Below are positions 42,474 through 52,046 of a DNA stretch of 62,468 bases, in pieces. Under the pieces are notes generated by a model. The model had not been told where the DNA came from. It saw only the letters and a program-made list of their open reading frames with translations, and made no database searches. Source of the DNA: Deltaproteobacteria bacterium. Lineage in GTDB: Bacteria; Myxococcota; Myxococcia; Myxococcales; JAHFDP01. The stretch covers positions 1 through 62,468 of the forward strand of contig JAHFDP010000015.1 in assembly GCA_023248955.1 (NCBI GenBank), given 5' to 3'. Numbering within the stretch: the first letter of the stretch is position 1; each line of letters begins with the position of its first letter. The position numbers and the translations under genes were made by a program.

Positions 42474-44012
42474 ATGCGTCGAGGCTCGGTCAACCTATTC
42501 CTGGGAAGTTTCCTACTCGCGGCATCCTGCGGAAAGCCAGCAGCGCCGCACGTTAAGAATGTCGACGCTGGTTCGCCGGACAACGATGGCGGCGATGTCA
42601 CGGACGACGCGGGCGATTGGCCCGATGCGGGCGACATCGACGGTGGAAATCCAGCTACCGCGACGGTGACCTTCACGAAACCTGGCGCGCAAGCCACGAG
42701 CCCAGTTACCTTCGCCGTTGCCGTTACCGGGGCGATTGTCGAAGTTCAATATGTCGCCGATGGAAAGACGGTGATCGGGCACTCCACCGACGCGGTTTCC
42801 GGATTCGCGATGACTGTCACCTTCTCTCAATTTGGACAACGCACCATCACCGCGATCGGCCTGAATGACGCCGGCACCGAGCTGGCGCGCGCCGATCTGG
42901 TGGTGACTATCCTCGAACCGCCGAGTCTCGCGCTGCTCACGCCGGCTGCCACCGCGACCAATCCAGTGACGCTCACGGCGAAGGCGCACGGCGCTATCGT
43001 CAAAGTGACTTACATCGCCGACGGGAAGTGGACGCTCGGATCGAGCAGCGATGCGTCACACAACTTTGCGGTGACTTATTCGTTTTCGCAATTGGGCGCG
43101 CGCAAGCTCACGGCCATCGGCACGGACGCGCAGAACCTCGAGCTGGCGCGCGATGAGCGCACCGTTCAAGTCGCCGCGGCGGCCGTCGCCGGCAAACTGG
43201 GCGCGTGGCTTTGGCTTATCTCCGATACCGGCCTGACCCATGGCGAGCTGGCCGATAAACTGGTCAAGCTCGGGGTAGGGCGCATCTATGTAAAAACCGC
43301 CGAAGGTTCCCACAACTGCGATTGGTTCCCCGACGCTTGCGGCCATGCCATCACCGATGCTTACCACCAGCGCGGACTCGAAGTTTGGGGCTGGTCTTTT
43401 TCAACGCTGTCAAATCCGAGCATCCAAGCAGACGCGCTAACGCAGGCCGCGACCGACGGCTACGACGGCTACGTGCTCGACATCGAATCGAATTACGATG
43501 GCCAGCAGCAGGCGCTGCGCGATCTGCTCTCCGCGTTTTCGGACGCGCGCACCAGCGCGATTTCCAAGGGACTCATCGCCAACGGCTGGCCGATCTATTC
43601 CACGAGTTGGGGCAATCCGCTCGACCACAACATGCACGTGGAGATCATGGACCAATATGTAGACGCGCACATGCCGCAAACTTACCTCGAGGTTTGGGAC
43701 ATCACGCGGAGTGACAGCAGTGGAAATCCGCTCTCGTTTGGCAACAACTACATGCCCTATGCGCGCAAGAACGTGCAACGAACCTATTGCGAATACCGCG
43801 GTGCCGGCGCGAAGAAGCCGATTCATCAGGTCGTGAGCGACGAGTACGGCAAAATCTATTCAAGCGAAATCGACGAATTCATCACCGCGGGTGGCCCGGA
43901 AACTTCGTTGTGGCGCATCCCCGGCGGTGGCGTGTCTGCAACACGCTGGAACGACTGGTCCAAGGTAAACTGGGTGCCCACGACGTACGACGCCGACCCC
44001 ACTTGCCCATGA
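42474..44012 (+). CDS. lipoprotein with Ig-like repeats and TIM-barrel glycoside-hydrolase-like domain
   Basis: 512 residues. ATG 42474 has AAGG at good distance; lipoprotein signal [12 protein letters not shown]. An Asp/Gly linker leads to two similar ~90-residue Ig-like modules ([17 protein letters not shown]...[17 protein letters not shown] and [16 protein letters not shown]...[17 protein letters not shown]). The C-terminal ~270 residues suggest a TIM barrel ([42 protein letters not shown] with acidic residues at strand ends), reminiscent of GH25-like or related surface hydrolases. Substrate unknown. Its stop overlaps the guaA start (ATGA). Confidence 0.75.
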   Translation: MRRGSVNLFLGSFLLAASCGKPAAPHVKNVDAGSPDNDGGDVTDDAGDWPDAGDIDGGNPATATVTFTKPGAQATSPVTFAVAVTGAIVEVQYVADGKTVIGHSTDAVSGFAMTVTFSQFGQRTITAIGLNDAGTELARADLVVTILEPPSLALLTPAATATNPVTLTAKAHGAIVKVTYIADGKWTLGSSSDASHNFAVTYSFSQLGARKLTAIGTDAQNLELARDERTVQVAAAAVAGKLGAWLWLISDTGLTHGELADKLVKLGVGRIYVKTAEGSHNCDWFPDACGHAITDAYHQRGLEVWGWSFSTLSNPSIQADALTQAATDGYDGYVLDIESNYDGQQQALRDLLSAFSDARTSAISKGLIANGWPIYSTSWGNPLDHNMHVEIMDQYVDAHMPQTYLEVWDITRSDSSGNPLSFGNNYMPYARKNVQRTYCEYRGAGAKKPIHQVVSDEYGKIYSSEIDEFITAGGPETSLWRIPGGGVSATRWNDWSKVNWVPTTYDADPTCP

Positions 44013-45577
44013 CCGATCTTCACGCCGAACGACTTCTCATTCTCGATTTTGGCTCGCAGTACACGCAGCTCATCGCACGACGCGTTCGCGAGCTTGGCGT
44101 CTACTGCGAAATTCATCCGCCCAATCTGTCCGCAGAAAAGTTACGCGCGTTCGGCGCGCGCGGCGTGATCTTGTCAGGAGGACCGGCGTCGGTCGAGGAG
44201 CCCGGCGCGCCGATGCCCGACGCCGAAGTGTGGCGACTGGGCGTTCCAACGCTCGGTGTCTGCTACGGGTTGCAGCTGATGGCGAAGCTGCTCGGCGGGC
44301 GCGTGGCCAAGGCAACGGAGCGCGAGTACGGCGCGGCAAAGCTCGACGTGCGCGCGTCCTCTGGACTGCTCTCGGCGTTTCGTGCGGGGGAATCGATCGA
44401 CGTCTGGATGAGCCACGGTGATCGCGTGGAAGCGGTACCGCCGGGATTTTCCACCATCGCCACCTCTGCAAATTCGCCCTTCGCGGCCGTCGCGGATCCG
44501 GTGCGCCGCTTCTTCGGATTGCAATTTCATCCTGAAGTGGCCCACACGCCGCGCGGCAAAGAAATTCTGCGCGCGTTTCTCTTCGACGTGTGCGGATTCT
44601 CCGGCAGTTGGAGTATGGCGTCCTTCGCCGTCGAGGAAAATCGGCGGTTGCAAAATCGCATCGGTGAAGGTGGCCGCGTCTTGTGCGCGCTCTCGGGCGG
44701 CGTGGACAGCGCCGTCGTTGCACTGCTCTTGCACAAAGCGATCGGCGATCGCCTTCAGTGCATCTTCGTCGACAACGGACTTTTGCGTGCGGGCGAAGCG
44801 GAGCAGGTCGTCGAAGTTTTCGGCAAACGCTTTCACGTTCCGCTGGAAGCCGTAGACGCGCGCGAGCGTTTTCTGTCGCGACTCTCCGGCGTCGAAGATC
44901 CCGAGAAGAAGCGCAAAATAATCGGCCGCGAATTCATCGCCGTTTTCGAAGAGTCCGCCGCGCACCTTGCCGCGCGTGGACGCGAAGCGAAATTTCTCGC
45001 GCAGGGAACGCTCTATCCGGACGTGATCGAATCGGTTTCGTTCAGAGGTCCGAGCGCGACGATCAAGAGCCACCACAACGTCGGCGGCTTGCCGGAGGTG
45101 ATGAAGCTGGCGCTGGTCGAGCCGTTGCGCGAACTCTTCAAGGACGAAGTGCGCGCGCTGGGCCGCGAGCTGGGCTTGCCGGACGAGATCGTCGATCGCC
45201 AACCGTTTCCGGGACCGGGCCTCGCCATTCGCATTCTCGGTGCGGTGACCGCGGAGCGGCTCAAACTGGTCCGCGCCGCCGACGCCATCGTGCGCGAGGA
45301 AATTCTCGCGGCGGGTTTCCAGAAAAAACTGTGGCAGGCCTTCTGCGTGCTGCTCCCGGTGCGCTCGGTTGGTGTGATGGGCGACGAGCGGACTTACGAG
45401 TCGACTTGCGCGTTGCGCGCGGTGGACTCGTCGGACGGCATGACCGCGGACTGGGCGCGACTGCCGTACGACCTGCTTGCGAAAATATCAAGTCGCATCA
45501 CGAACGAAGTCCGCGGATTTAACCGCGTGGTGTACGACGTGAGTAGCAAGCCGCCGGCGACGATTGAGTGGGAGTAG
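44009..45577 (+). CDS. guaA: GMP synthase (glutamine-hydrolysing)
   Basis: 522 residues. Amidates XMP to GMP. Class I glutamine amidotransferase domain (1-~200): [36 protein letters not shown] with nucleophile Cys85 and [12 protein letters not shown] pyrophosphatase domain: [16 protein letters not shown]-loop and FVDNGLLR. C-terminal dimerisation domain: [27 protein letters not shown] and [24 protein letters not shown] in pieces. Start ATG 44009 shares ATGA with the upstream lipoprotein stop, an unusual coupling of a cytosolic housekeeping enzyme to a surface protein. Confidence 0.98.
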   Translation: MTDLHAERLLILDFGSQYTQLIARRVRELGVYCEIHPPNLSAEKLRAFGARGVILSGGPASVEEPGAPMPDAEVWRLGVPTLGVCYGLQLMAKLLGGRVAKATEREYGAAKLDVRASSGLLSAFRAGESIDVWMSHGDRVEAVPPGFSTIATSANSPFAAVADPVRRFFGLQFHPEVAHTPRGKEILRAFLFDVCGFSGSWSMASFAVEENRRLQNRIGEGGRVLCALSGGVDSAVVALLLHKAIGDRLQCIFVDNGLLRAGEAEQVVEVFGKRFHVPLEAVDARERFLSRLSGVEDPEKKRKIIGREFIAVFEESAAHLAARGREAKFLAQGTLYPDVIESVSFRGPSATIKSHHNVGGLPEVMKLALVEPLRELFKDEVRALGRELGLPDEIVDRQPFPGPGLAIRILGAVTAERLKLVRAADAIVREEILAAGFQKKLWQAFCVLLPVRSVGVMGDERTYESTCALRAVDSSDGMTADWARLPYDLLAKISSRITNEVRGFNRVVYDVSSKPPATIEWE

Positions 45578-45654
45578 GGCGGCATTCGAAATTTCCGTCG
45601 CCCCGACCCGTGGTAGTATCGCTCAATATTCAATAGCGCTACCGAGAGGTCGAC

Positions 45655-48576
45655 ATGCCATCGATGTTCCGAATCGGCCTGCTGGCTGCGCTAGTCCTGA
45701 CCGCCGCGTGCCGCGACACCACCGGCACCAAAAACTGCAGCGCGCGAAACGCCTGCTCGGCGGGCCAGCCTTGCGCGAGCGGCACCGACTGTTCGAGCCA
45801 CGTTTGTAAAGGCGGCATCTGTCAGAACGCTGGCTGCGGCGACAACATCAAGAACGGCGACGAGACCGACGTGGACTGCGGCGGAATTTGCAATCCTTGC
45901 GCCGACGGAAAGGTCTGCGCCAAGGCAACGGATTGCGCCAGCGCTGTTTGCAAAAACGGCTTGTGCAAAGCGGCCGCTTGCGACGACGGCGCCAAGAACG
46001 GCCGCGAATCCGACATCGATTGCGGCGGCCCCACCTGCAATCCGTGCGGCGACGGCAAGCACTGCGCAACCGCGCAAGACTGCGCCAGCGCTGATTGCGA
46101 GAGCGGCTTGTGCCAAGCGCCGCACTGTCACAACGATGTGAAGGATGGCAACGAAACCGGCCTCGACTGCGGAGGAAGCTGCGCGCCCTGCGTTCCTCCA
46201 GGCGGCTGCGCGCGGCCCACCGACTGCACCACCGGCGTTTGCACCGGCGGCGTTTGTCAGGATCCCACTTGCACCGATACCGTTCAAAACGGCGACGAGA
46301 CCGACGTTGATTGTGGCGGCAATTGCTCGCCGTGCGCACCACCGGGCAAATGCAAAACCGGCGCGGACTGCACGACAGGTGTCTGTACCGGTGGCAAATG
46401 CCAAGCCCCCGCGTGCATGGATACGGTTCAGAACGGCGCAGAAACCGACGTCGACTGCGGCGGCGATTGCGCGAAGTGCGGCGACGGAAGGAAATGCAAA
46501 GCATCGTCCGATTGCACGAGTGGCGTGTGCGCCGGCGGAACGTGCCAAGCGCCCGCGTGCAACGACAAGGTAAAAAACGGTGACGAGACCGGCCTCGATT
46601 GCGGCGGCAGTTGCAAACCCTGCGCGACGGGCGGTTGCAGCCGCGGCGCAGAGTGCGCGAGCAGCGTTTGCAAGAGTGGACAGTGCCAACCGCCAGCGTG
46701 TGACGACCTCGTGCAGAATGGCGACGAAACCGACGTGGATTGTGGCGGCACGGCATGCTCGGGGTGCGACACGGGCGGTGCGTGCGGGAAGGGCGCTGAC
46801 TGCTTGAGCCACGTTTGCGTCGCTGGTAGTTGCCGCGCACCAACGTGCACCGATGGCGCCAAAAATGGCGACGAAAGCGATGTCGATTGCGGTGGTGTCA
46901 CTTGTGCGAAGTGCGGCACGGGCAAGCGTTGCAACGGATCGGGGGATTGCGCGAACGGCGCTTGCGTGGGCGGATTCTGCCAGGCGCCGACCTGTTTCGA
47001 TGGGCTCAAGAACGGCAGCGAGACCGACATCGACTGCGGCGGCGGCGGCGGCTGCGCACCGTGCCAATTTGGCCAGGCCTGCAATGGCACCGCCGACTGC
47101 GCGTCGCTGACCTGCAGCGCTAGCGCCTGTGCCTACAGCATGCACGGCCAGATCATCAACGACACCAAAGCGCTCTTTCCGGGCGACGGTCGCCAATTTC
47201 CGAGCGGCATGACTTTCCGCATTTCCGTCGTTGGCAACGCGGCGATCTCCACCGACGTGAGTGCCGATGGCGCAGGCAACTTTTTCTACGTGCTGACCGG
47301 CGTTCCCTCGGGAACGGTGACGGTGCGCGCGCAGGAGTACGGACCCGGCTGGACCCTCAACAGCGAATATTTTCAAGAGGCTTCGCGTCAGGCCACCAGC
47401 AAGCTCACACCGACGCGCGACGTAGCGGCTGACATTCATCTGGCGTGGCACTGGGTGCCACACACCGTCGATGGCGGCTCGACCATTCAGACTTGCAACG
47501 GCGGCAGGCAGATCGCCTTCTGGGACGCACTCAACGGGCGCATCGTCTATTCACAACCCTCCAGCATGGGAGGGGTTGGTTACACGCACGGCGCGGTGAT
47601 GGTTACGTCCGACGGTGGAAAGACCTGGCAGACCGGCACCACCAACATGCTCCCCGACGGGAGCCCCTTTGCACCGACGTCCGGCAACAACTTCATTAAC
47701 CGGCATCTGGTGCTCTTCCCCGATGGGGAAACCGAAATTTCCGTCGATGACTACGGCACGGTCGCCCGATCGACCGACGCGGGCGCAACTTGGAAACGGG
47801 TCTATGGCATACCCAGGTGGGGCGGCACCATTTCGCCCGGCGGGCTCGTGCGCGGTGGTTCAAACCTCTACCTCGGCGGCGACAGCGGCGGCGTGCAGGG
47901 GTCGCGCGATCGCACGTCGGTCAGTCGCTCCACCGACAGCGGCGCCACGTGGCAGACCCTTCTTGACCATTGTGGGCTCAACGACCCGACCGTTTCCTGC
48001 TCCGACAACAACAACCCTGGGTTACCTCTGAGCTTCGCCGGAATCGATATCTCTTGCGGATCGGCCGGTCACTGCATCACCCTCGGCGCTAGCAATTTCA
48101 TCACCACGTCAGACGATTTCGCGACCTACCAGGTCAACTCCACGATTCTGCCCGGTTGGATCGGCGCCTGTGGCTGGAGCAACAGCGGTCGCGTGTCTTG
48201 GCTGCCGGGCTTGGACACGGCGTGGACCGTTCTCAACAAGAGCTCCTGCGGCAGTCCCGTTCCGACTCAGAACGTTACTACCGATGCTGGGGCCACGTGG
48301 GGCGGTTGGCAATCCACGAACTTGTCCACCAGCGGAGATTTCCAGTTCGCCGATGCCAGCACAGCCTTCCTACTCAGCGGCAATGTGGCCCTGAGCCTGG
48401 ACGCCGGGAAGACATGGCTCGACACCGGGCCTGTCTCCTACGCTAACAACGCGTCCTATGGAGGCGGGACTGCCAAGATGTTTGTCTTGGATACCCAGCA
48501 TGTGTGGGTGATGACGGTTTTCAACGGGACCTGCAACGTGGGATCTTCTCAATACCTAGCGCAGTGGATTCAGTAA
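45655..48576 (+). CDS. lipoprotein with nine Cys-rich repeats and Asp-box domain
   Basis: 973 residues. Lipoprotein signal FRIGLLAALVLTAAC. Residues ~28-492 hold Cys-rich modules of about 45 residues, nine of them with the core CxDxxxNGxETDVDCGG followed by CxxCxxGxxCxxxxDCxSxVCxxGxCQ. Residues ~495-600 form a beta-rich module. The C-terminal ~370 residues contain Asp boxes (TSDGGKTW, STDAGATW, STDSGATW, TTDAGATW, SLDAGKTW), as in sialidase/BNR-type propellers. The design, a disulphide-rich stalk plus a propeller, suits a cell-surface adhesin or polymer-binding protein. Calcium could bind the DVDCGG loops; this is inference. Confidence 0.87.
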   Translation: MPSMFRIGLLAALVLTAACRDTTGTKNCSARNACSAGQPCASGTDCSSHVCKGGICQNAGCGDNIKNGDETDVDCGGICNPCADGKVCAKATDCASAVCKNGLCKAAACDDGAKNGRESDIDCGGPTCNPCGDGKHCATAQDCASADCESGLCQAPHCHNDVKDGNETGLDCGGSCAPCVPPGGCARPTDCTTGVCTGGVCQDPTCTDTVQNGDETDVDCGGNCSPCAPPGKCKTGADCTTGVCTGGKCQAPACMDTVQNGAETDVDCGGDCAKCGDGRKCKASSDCTSGVCAGGTCQAPACNDKVKNGDETGLDCGGSCKPCATGGCSRGAECASSVCKSGQCQPPACDDLVQNGDETDVDCGGTACSGCDTGGACGKGADCLSHVCVAGSCRAPTCTDGAKNGDESDVDCGGVTCAKCGTGKRCNGSGDCANGACVGGFCQAPTCFDGLKNGSETDIDCGGGGGCAPCQFGQACNGTADCASLTCSASACAYSMHGQIINDTKALFPGDGRQFPSGMTFRISVVGNAAISTDVSADGAGNFFYVLTGVPSGTVTVRAQEYGPGWTLNSEYFQEASRQATSKLTPTRDVAADIHLAWHWVPHTVDGGSTIQTCNGGRQIAFWDALNGRIVYSQPSSMGGVGYTHGAVMVTSDGGKTWQTGTTNMLPDGSPFAPTSGNNFINRHLVLFPDGETEISVDDYGTVARSTDAGATWKRVYGIPRWGGTISPGGLVRGGSNLYLGGDSGGVQGSRDRTSVSRSTDSGATWQTLLDHCGLNDPTVSCSDNNNPGLPLSFAGIDISCGSAGHCITLGASNFITTSDDFATYQVNSTILPGWIGACGWSNSGRVSWLPGLDTAWTVLNKSSCGSPVPTQNVTTDAGATWGGWQSTNLSTSGDFQFADASTAFLLSGNVALSLDAGKTWLDTGPVSYANNASYGGGTAKMFVLDTQHVWVMTVFNGTCNVGSSQYLAQWIQ
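45835..47130 (+). repeat. coding tandem array of nine Cys-rich modules
   Basis: Module starts, read as CGDNIKNG, CDDGAKNG, CHNDVKDG, CTDTVQNG, CMDTVQNG, CNDKVKNG, CDDLVQNG, CTDGAKNG and CFDGLKNG, recur every ~45-49 codons. Copies are similar but not identical at DNA level, so the array is old or under diversifying drift. The high symmetry of codons leaves a long open frame on the opposite strand, which is not a gene. Confidence 0.85.
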
Positions 48577-48671
48577 CCGAGGGTGGCGCAAACGGACGAT
48601 GACCACCATCCTACGCCAGGGCTCGACTTGACATAATGTTTCTTATCAGACGTTGCAGATTGGGACGATTT

Positions 48672-49079
48672 TTACTCAGCCTCACCTAGCAACGTCTCAA
48701 TCAACGGCACATCGGCCTCGCAAAAATCCATCGCCGCCAAGCTTTCCTTCGGAACCCAGCGCAACTCGGCGCTCCCGAGCGCTCGTGGCTCGCCGCCAAA
48801 CAACGTTGTCCGATACAGCGCCAGCACCACGAAAATATCGGGATACCGATGCTGCACGCGGCCGAACAGCTCGCCGACGCCGCACGCCACGCCAAGCTCT
48901 TCACGAATCTCGCGCGCCAAGGCCTGCCGTTCGCTTTCGCCGGTTTCCAGTTTGCCGCCCGGGAATTCCCACTTTCCGGCCCGCTGACCGCGCGGATGGC
49001 GCCGCGCCACGAGCACATCGCCACCGCGTTCGATCAATGCCGCCACCACCAAAACGCGGCTCGAATTGGCACCGGTCAC
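48672..49079 (-). CDS. NUDIX hydrolase, MutT-like
   Basis: 135 residues, GTG 49079 overlapping the preceding gene by four bases. Complete Nudix box: GGKLETGESERQALAREI followed by REELG. Starts RVLVVAALIERGGDVLVARR, with GKWEFPGGK as in MutT/8-oxo-dGTP diphosphatases and related (deoxy)nucleoside triphosphate pyrophosphohydrolases. Likely removes oxidised nucleotides. Last gene of a minus-strand run with BamB-like and YfgM-like genes. Confidence 0.93.
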   Translation of the reverse strand: MTGANSSRVLVVAALIERGGDVLVARRHPRGQRAGKWEFPGGKLETGESERQALAREIREELGVACGVGELFGRVQHRYPDIFVVLALYRTTLFGGEPRALGSAELRWVPKESLAAMDFCEADVPLIETLLGEAE

Positions 49080-50203
49080 GGCAAAAGCCCCAAACCGTAG
49101 AGCACGCCTCCGTTGGAAACCACGAATAGCGCGCGGCCGAGGGCAGCAACCGGCGCCGAGAATCCAGCACCGGGGTCGAAAGCATCGCGGAGTTGACCGG
49201 TGACGGCGTCCAAAAATAGCAACGCGCCCCCGTCGATCGAAACCACCGCGGTGTCCTCGACGACGACTGGAGACGTGGCGAAAGGCGGCGCCGCGCCTGG
49301 AAGTTTGTAGCTCCAAAGTACTTTGCCATCGCGACGGCGTAGACCTTGGATTTCACCAGTGCCCACCGCGATCAAGCGCGGACCGTCGCCGGCAATCCGA
49401 CTGGCACCTAGGAGCGCAGCACGCCAATTCACTTCGCCGGTCGCCGGGTTCAGAGCCACCACATCTTTGGAATACGCCGCTGCATACAAAACGCCGTCCT
49501 TCAGAACGAGCGCGTCGACATCGACGTAATCCCCGGCGGGCACCACGGCCTTGTCCCAGCGCACCGAGCCATCTGCCGCGGCGAACGCTTCGACGTGGCC
49601 ATCAGCGAAAGCGCCGTAAACCAGATCGCCGTGCGCGACAGGCCGCGCTTCGCCGCGGATACTGAATGTACCCGTCGGCTCGCGGGTATGTTTCCAGCGA
49701 AAAGCACCCGTGGCCTGGTCCACCGCAAACAGCGTTCCCGCCGAGGACTGGACGTAAACCGCTCCCTCCGCGACCGTTGGCGCCGTCATGATTTCCTCGT
49801 GCGCAACGTAGGACCAGCGCCCTTCGCCGGTGACCGCGTTGAGCGCGTACAGCGTTCCGCCGCCGGTGCCGACGTAGATCGTCTCTAACGTTTCATCGTA
49901 AGTCACGCCTCCTAGAACGGCGCCATCGAGCTCCTTGTTCCACAACTGTCGGCCGTTGCGCAGCGCGAAAACGTGTCCGTCACGTGTTCCTGCCCACACG
50001 CGATCGCCGCCGGACTCCGTCGCTGGGAGGGCCGTCTCGCGCGGCTTGTACTCGAGCAGCCCCGGGGGATTTAGCGAGGTGGTGGTGCCGATGTAAAAAG
50101 CCGTGTCGCGCGTGGGTGGCGTCGTTGCAGGCAAGCAAGCGCAGCCGAGCGCAGCCAACGCGATCGCGCCGACATTTGTCGCCCGAAGAGGCGTTTGACC
50201 CAT
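49076..50203 (-). CDS. BamB-like beta-propeller lipoprotein (PQQ-like repeats)
   Basis: 375 residues. Lipoprotein signal ending in LAALGCACLP. Seven or eight PQQ-type propeller blades with repeated units such as GTLYALNAVTGEGRWSYVA, GTLFAVDQATGAFRWKHT, DVVALNPATGEVNWRAAL and LRRRDGKVLWSYKL. BamB is the propeller lipoprotein of the BAM outer-membrane assembly machine. The gene directly upstream encodes a YfgM-like protein, the same order as yfgM-bamB in gammaproteobacteria, which supports a BamB-type role. The NUDIX gene overlaps its end. Confidence 0.85.
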   Translation of the reverse strand: MGQTPLRATNVGAIALAALGCACLPATTPPTRDTAFYIGTTTSLNPPGLLEYKPRETALPATESGGDRVWAGTRDGHVFALRNGRQLWNKELDGAVLGGVTYDETLETIYVGTGGGTLYALNAVTGEGRWSYVAHEEIMTAPTVAEGAVYVQSSAGTLFAVDQATGAFRWKHTREPTGTFSIRGEARPVAHGDLVYGAFADGHVEAFAAADGSVRWDKAVVPAGDYVDVDALVLKDGVLYAAAYSKDVVALNPATGEVNWRAALLGASRIAGDGPRLIAVGTGEIQGLRRRDGKVLWSYKLPGAAPPFATSPVVVEDTAVVSIDGGALLFLDAVTGQLRDAFDPGAGFSAPVAALGRALFVVSNGGVLYGLGLLP

Positions 50204-50208
50204 GGCTG

Positions 50209-51015
50209 CTACTTCGCGACCGCGGACGGTGCGGGCGCTGCGGCGGGTGCGCTCGACACGTTGAGCATCTGCGCGCGCGTGCTCGCCTCGAGGGCGATGG
50301 GATCTTTTTCGTACGTGGTGGCGACCTGCCCAAAAGCCTTCTTGGCCTCTTCGATCTTCCCGCGGGAGGCAAGCATGCGGGCATGGTGATAGGCGCCGCG
50401 ACCGGGATCGCCGCCCTCGGTGGCCAGTCGATCGAAAGCCTTTTCCGCTTCGTCGAGTTTGTTTTGCGATTCGTAAGCGTACCCGAGACCCTCGATGGCA
50501 AACGGCGCGAACGGTGAACCCGTTGTCGCCTGCTGCAGATAGCCTTCGAAGAGCGGAACCGCCGCGGCGCCGTCGTTCGCGGCGAGCTTCACTTCGGCGA
50601 GTTTCAGCGTCGCGGTCAAGGCTGCTGCGGAGCCGGCATGATCGTGCCGAACTTTTTCCAACCCTTCGAAGACAGCCTTTCGCTTGGCATCCTCGGAGTG
50701 GAAGGATTCTTTGATGTCTTTCGCGGCATCCTTCGCTGCGTCTTTGGTCCCTTCTTTATTTTCCTCGCTCGGCTTCGACTCGACCACCGGTCGCGCCGCG
50801 AGTTCCAGCACAACAGACAGGTCTGCCGCGCTCTGCTCTTCACGCGAAGCTTGCGCCGCGCGGGCCCCGAAAACAGCCGCCAGGATTACCAGCAGCGCGC
50901 CGACGCTGGCGGCGAGCGGTTTCCAATTCGCCTGTGCCCAGACCGCGGCCTGCCCAACGACGAGCATGAACTCGTCCGGTTTGCGAAGCTCTTTGATGTC
51001 TTTGCGAGTTGCCAC
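50209..51015 (-). CDS. YfgM-like membrane-anchored TPR protein
   Basis: 268 residues; GTG 51015 with AAGGAG upstream. Short cytoplasmic N terminus, one membrane helix (WKPLAASVGALLVILAAVFGA) and a periplasmic part with TPR-like helices (FAIEGLGYAYESQNKLDEAEKAF; HHARMLASRGKIEEAKKAFGQ). A Lys/Glu/Ala-rich insert follows the membrane helix. YfgM is an ancillary SecYEG/PpiD-linked periplasmic chaperone factor. Adjacent BamB-like gene is 5 bases downstream. Confidence 0.85.
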   Translation of the reverse strand: MATRKDIKELRKPDEFMLVVGQAAVWAQANWKPLAASVGALLVILAAVFGARAAQASREEQSAADLSVVLELAARPVVESKPSEENKEGTKDAAKDAAKDIKESFHSEDAKRKAVFEGLEKVRHDHAGSAAALTATLKLAEVKLAANDGAAAVPLFEGYLQQATTGSPFAPFAIEGLGYAYESQNKLDEAEKAFDRLATEGGDPGRGAYHHARMLASRGKIEEAKKAFGQVATTYEKDPIALEASTRAQMLNVSSAPAAAPAPSAVAK

Positions 51016-51072
51016 GCGACGCTCCTTAAGAAGGTGCGCGACAATATAACGTCCGGATGTGACGTCAAACGA

Positions 51073-51666
51073 TCAGCGGGAGATTTTCACGCCGTCGAAG
51101 AGCTTCACGTAACGCGCCCGCGCGAAGAGCGGGATGCGATCTTCCTTGATGCTGCGCGCGCGTTCCGCGTCAATTTTTCCCTCGAAGATGCGCGCGCCCG
51201 TCGCGTCGGTGGCCGCGAGCGAAAGCGTCGCAAAGAGTGGCGAAGCGGCGACGGCGCGAGCGGCCACCATTGCAGCTTCCTCTTCGAGCTTCTGGGAATC
51301 CTGGTTTTTCCAAGTGACGTAGGCGACCAAGATGCCGCCGCCATCATCAACCGAGAGCGAGTCCAAGCGATCCTTGAGCACTTCCGCGACGGCGACGCGC
51401 GCGCTGTTTTCTTCGGTCTTGCCGACTTCACCGGCCGCTTCACCGCGCGTGATGGCGTCCTTCAGTTTGGATTCGGTGACGTGAAAATTTTTGGCGATGG
51501 CGCCGAGGCGACGCGTCTCGGGCATCTTCTGGACACGCGGATCGGTCAGCGCGGCCTGATACTCGCGGTAAAGTTTGTAGTCAGCAGCCGAGATGGACGT
51601 GGCCGCGAAAACGGGGGAAGAAAACATCACGAACGAGGCAGCGATCAGAGCCGATCGTACGCGCAT
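51073..51666 (-). CDS. secreted protein of unknown function
   Basis: 197 residues from ATG 51666. Sec signal MRVRSALIAASFVMFSSPVFA with an ALA-type cleavage site. The mature part is helical at first (YREYQAALTDPRVQKMPETRRLGAIAKNF) and then alpha/beta (VAVAEVLKDRLDSLSVDDGGGILVAYVTW). No catalytic motif or family recognised. Lies 57 bases upstream of the YfgM-like gene on the same strand and may be co-transcribed with it. Divergent from a zinc-ribbon gene. Confidence 0.78.
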   Translation of the reverse strand: MRVRSALIAASFVMFSSPVFAATSISAADYKLYREYQAALTDPRVQKMPETRRLGAIAKNFHVTESKLKDAITRGEAAGEVGKTEENSARVAVAEVLKDRLDSLSVDDGGGILVAYVTWKNQDSQKLEEEAAMVAARAVAASPLFATLSLAATDATGARIFEGKIDAERARSIKEDRIPLFARARYVKLFDGVKISR

Positions 51667-51706
51667 GCGGTGAGATCCTCCGAGTCTTGAGTATATCATC
51701 ACCTTC

Positions 51707-52000
51707 ATGAAACCTTGCCATGCCTGCGGATATGACCTGTCGGATACACGACTGATTGGTAGGCGCGATACATGCCTTTCGTGCGGTGCGGATCTGCATG
51801 TGTGTGCGAACTGCACGGCGTTTGATCCGACGGCCTGGCGTGGTCAGTGTCGCGAGCCGCAAGCCGAACCACCGAGCGACAAAAATGCGGCCAACGCCTG
51901 CGACTGGTTTACGCTCCGTGTGGGTTCGTGGGAGCCCAAAGCGCAGGACGATGCCGCGGCCAAAGCGCGCGCGGCGTTGGAGGCGATTTTCAAGAAGTGA
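51707..52000 (+). CDS. small zinc-ribbon-like protein
   Basis: 97 residues. Three CxxC pairs (Cys4/7, Cys23/26, Cys33/36) in MKPCHACGYDL, DTCLSCGADL and HVCANCTAFD, plus further Cys 49 and 65 in QCREPQ and NACDWF. This would bind one or two zinc ions; the helical C terminus (DDAAAKARAALEAIFKK) is charged. Similar small proteins occur in deltaproteobacteria; no function known to me. Divergent from the secreted protein gene across 40 bases. Confidence 0.82.
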   Translation: MKPCHACGYDLSDTRLIGRRDTCLSCGADLHVCANCTAFDPTAWRGQCREPQAEPPSDKNAANACDWFTLRVGSWEPKAQDDAAAKARAALEAIFKK

Positions 52001-52046
52001 CTTTTCGTCAAGTTGACTGGAATTGATTTTTTATCAAGGAGGGCTT

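Noticed and set aside
45835-47130. CRISPR-like periodic repeats
   Set aside because: Period of about 140 bases, divergent copies, fully coding; no identical short repeats with unique spacers.
45691-47463. 590-residue open frame on the minus strand opposite the Cys-repeat protein
   Set aside because: It is a compositional mirror of the repeated DxDCGG codons: Ala/Val-rich, no signal or domain, and the plus-strand protein has clear family repeats.
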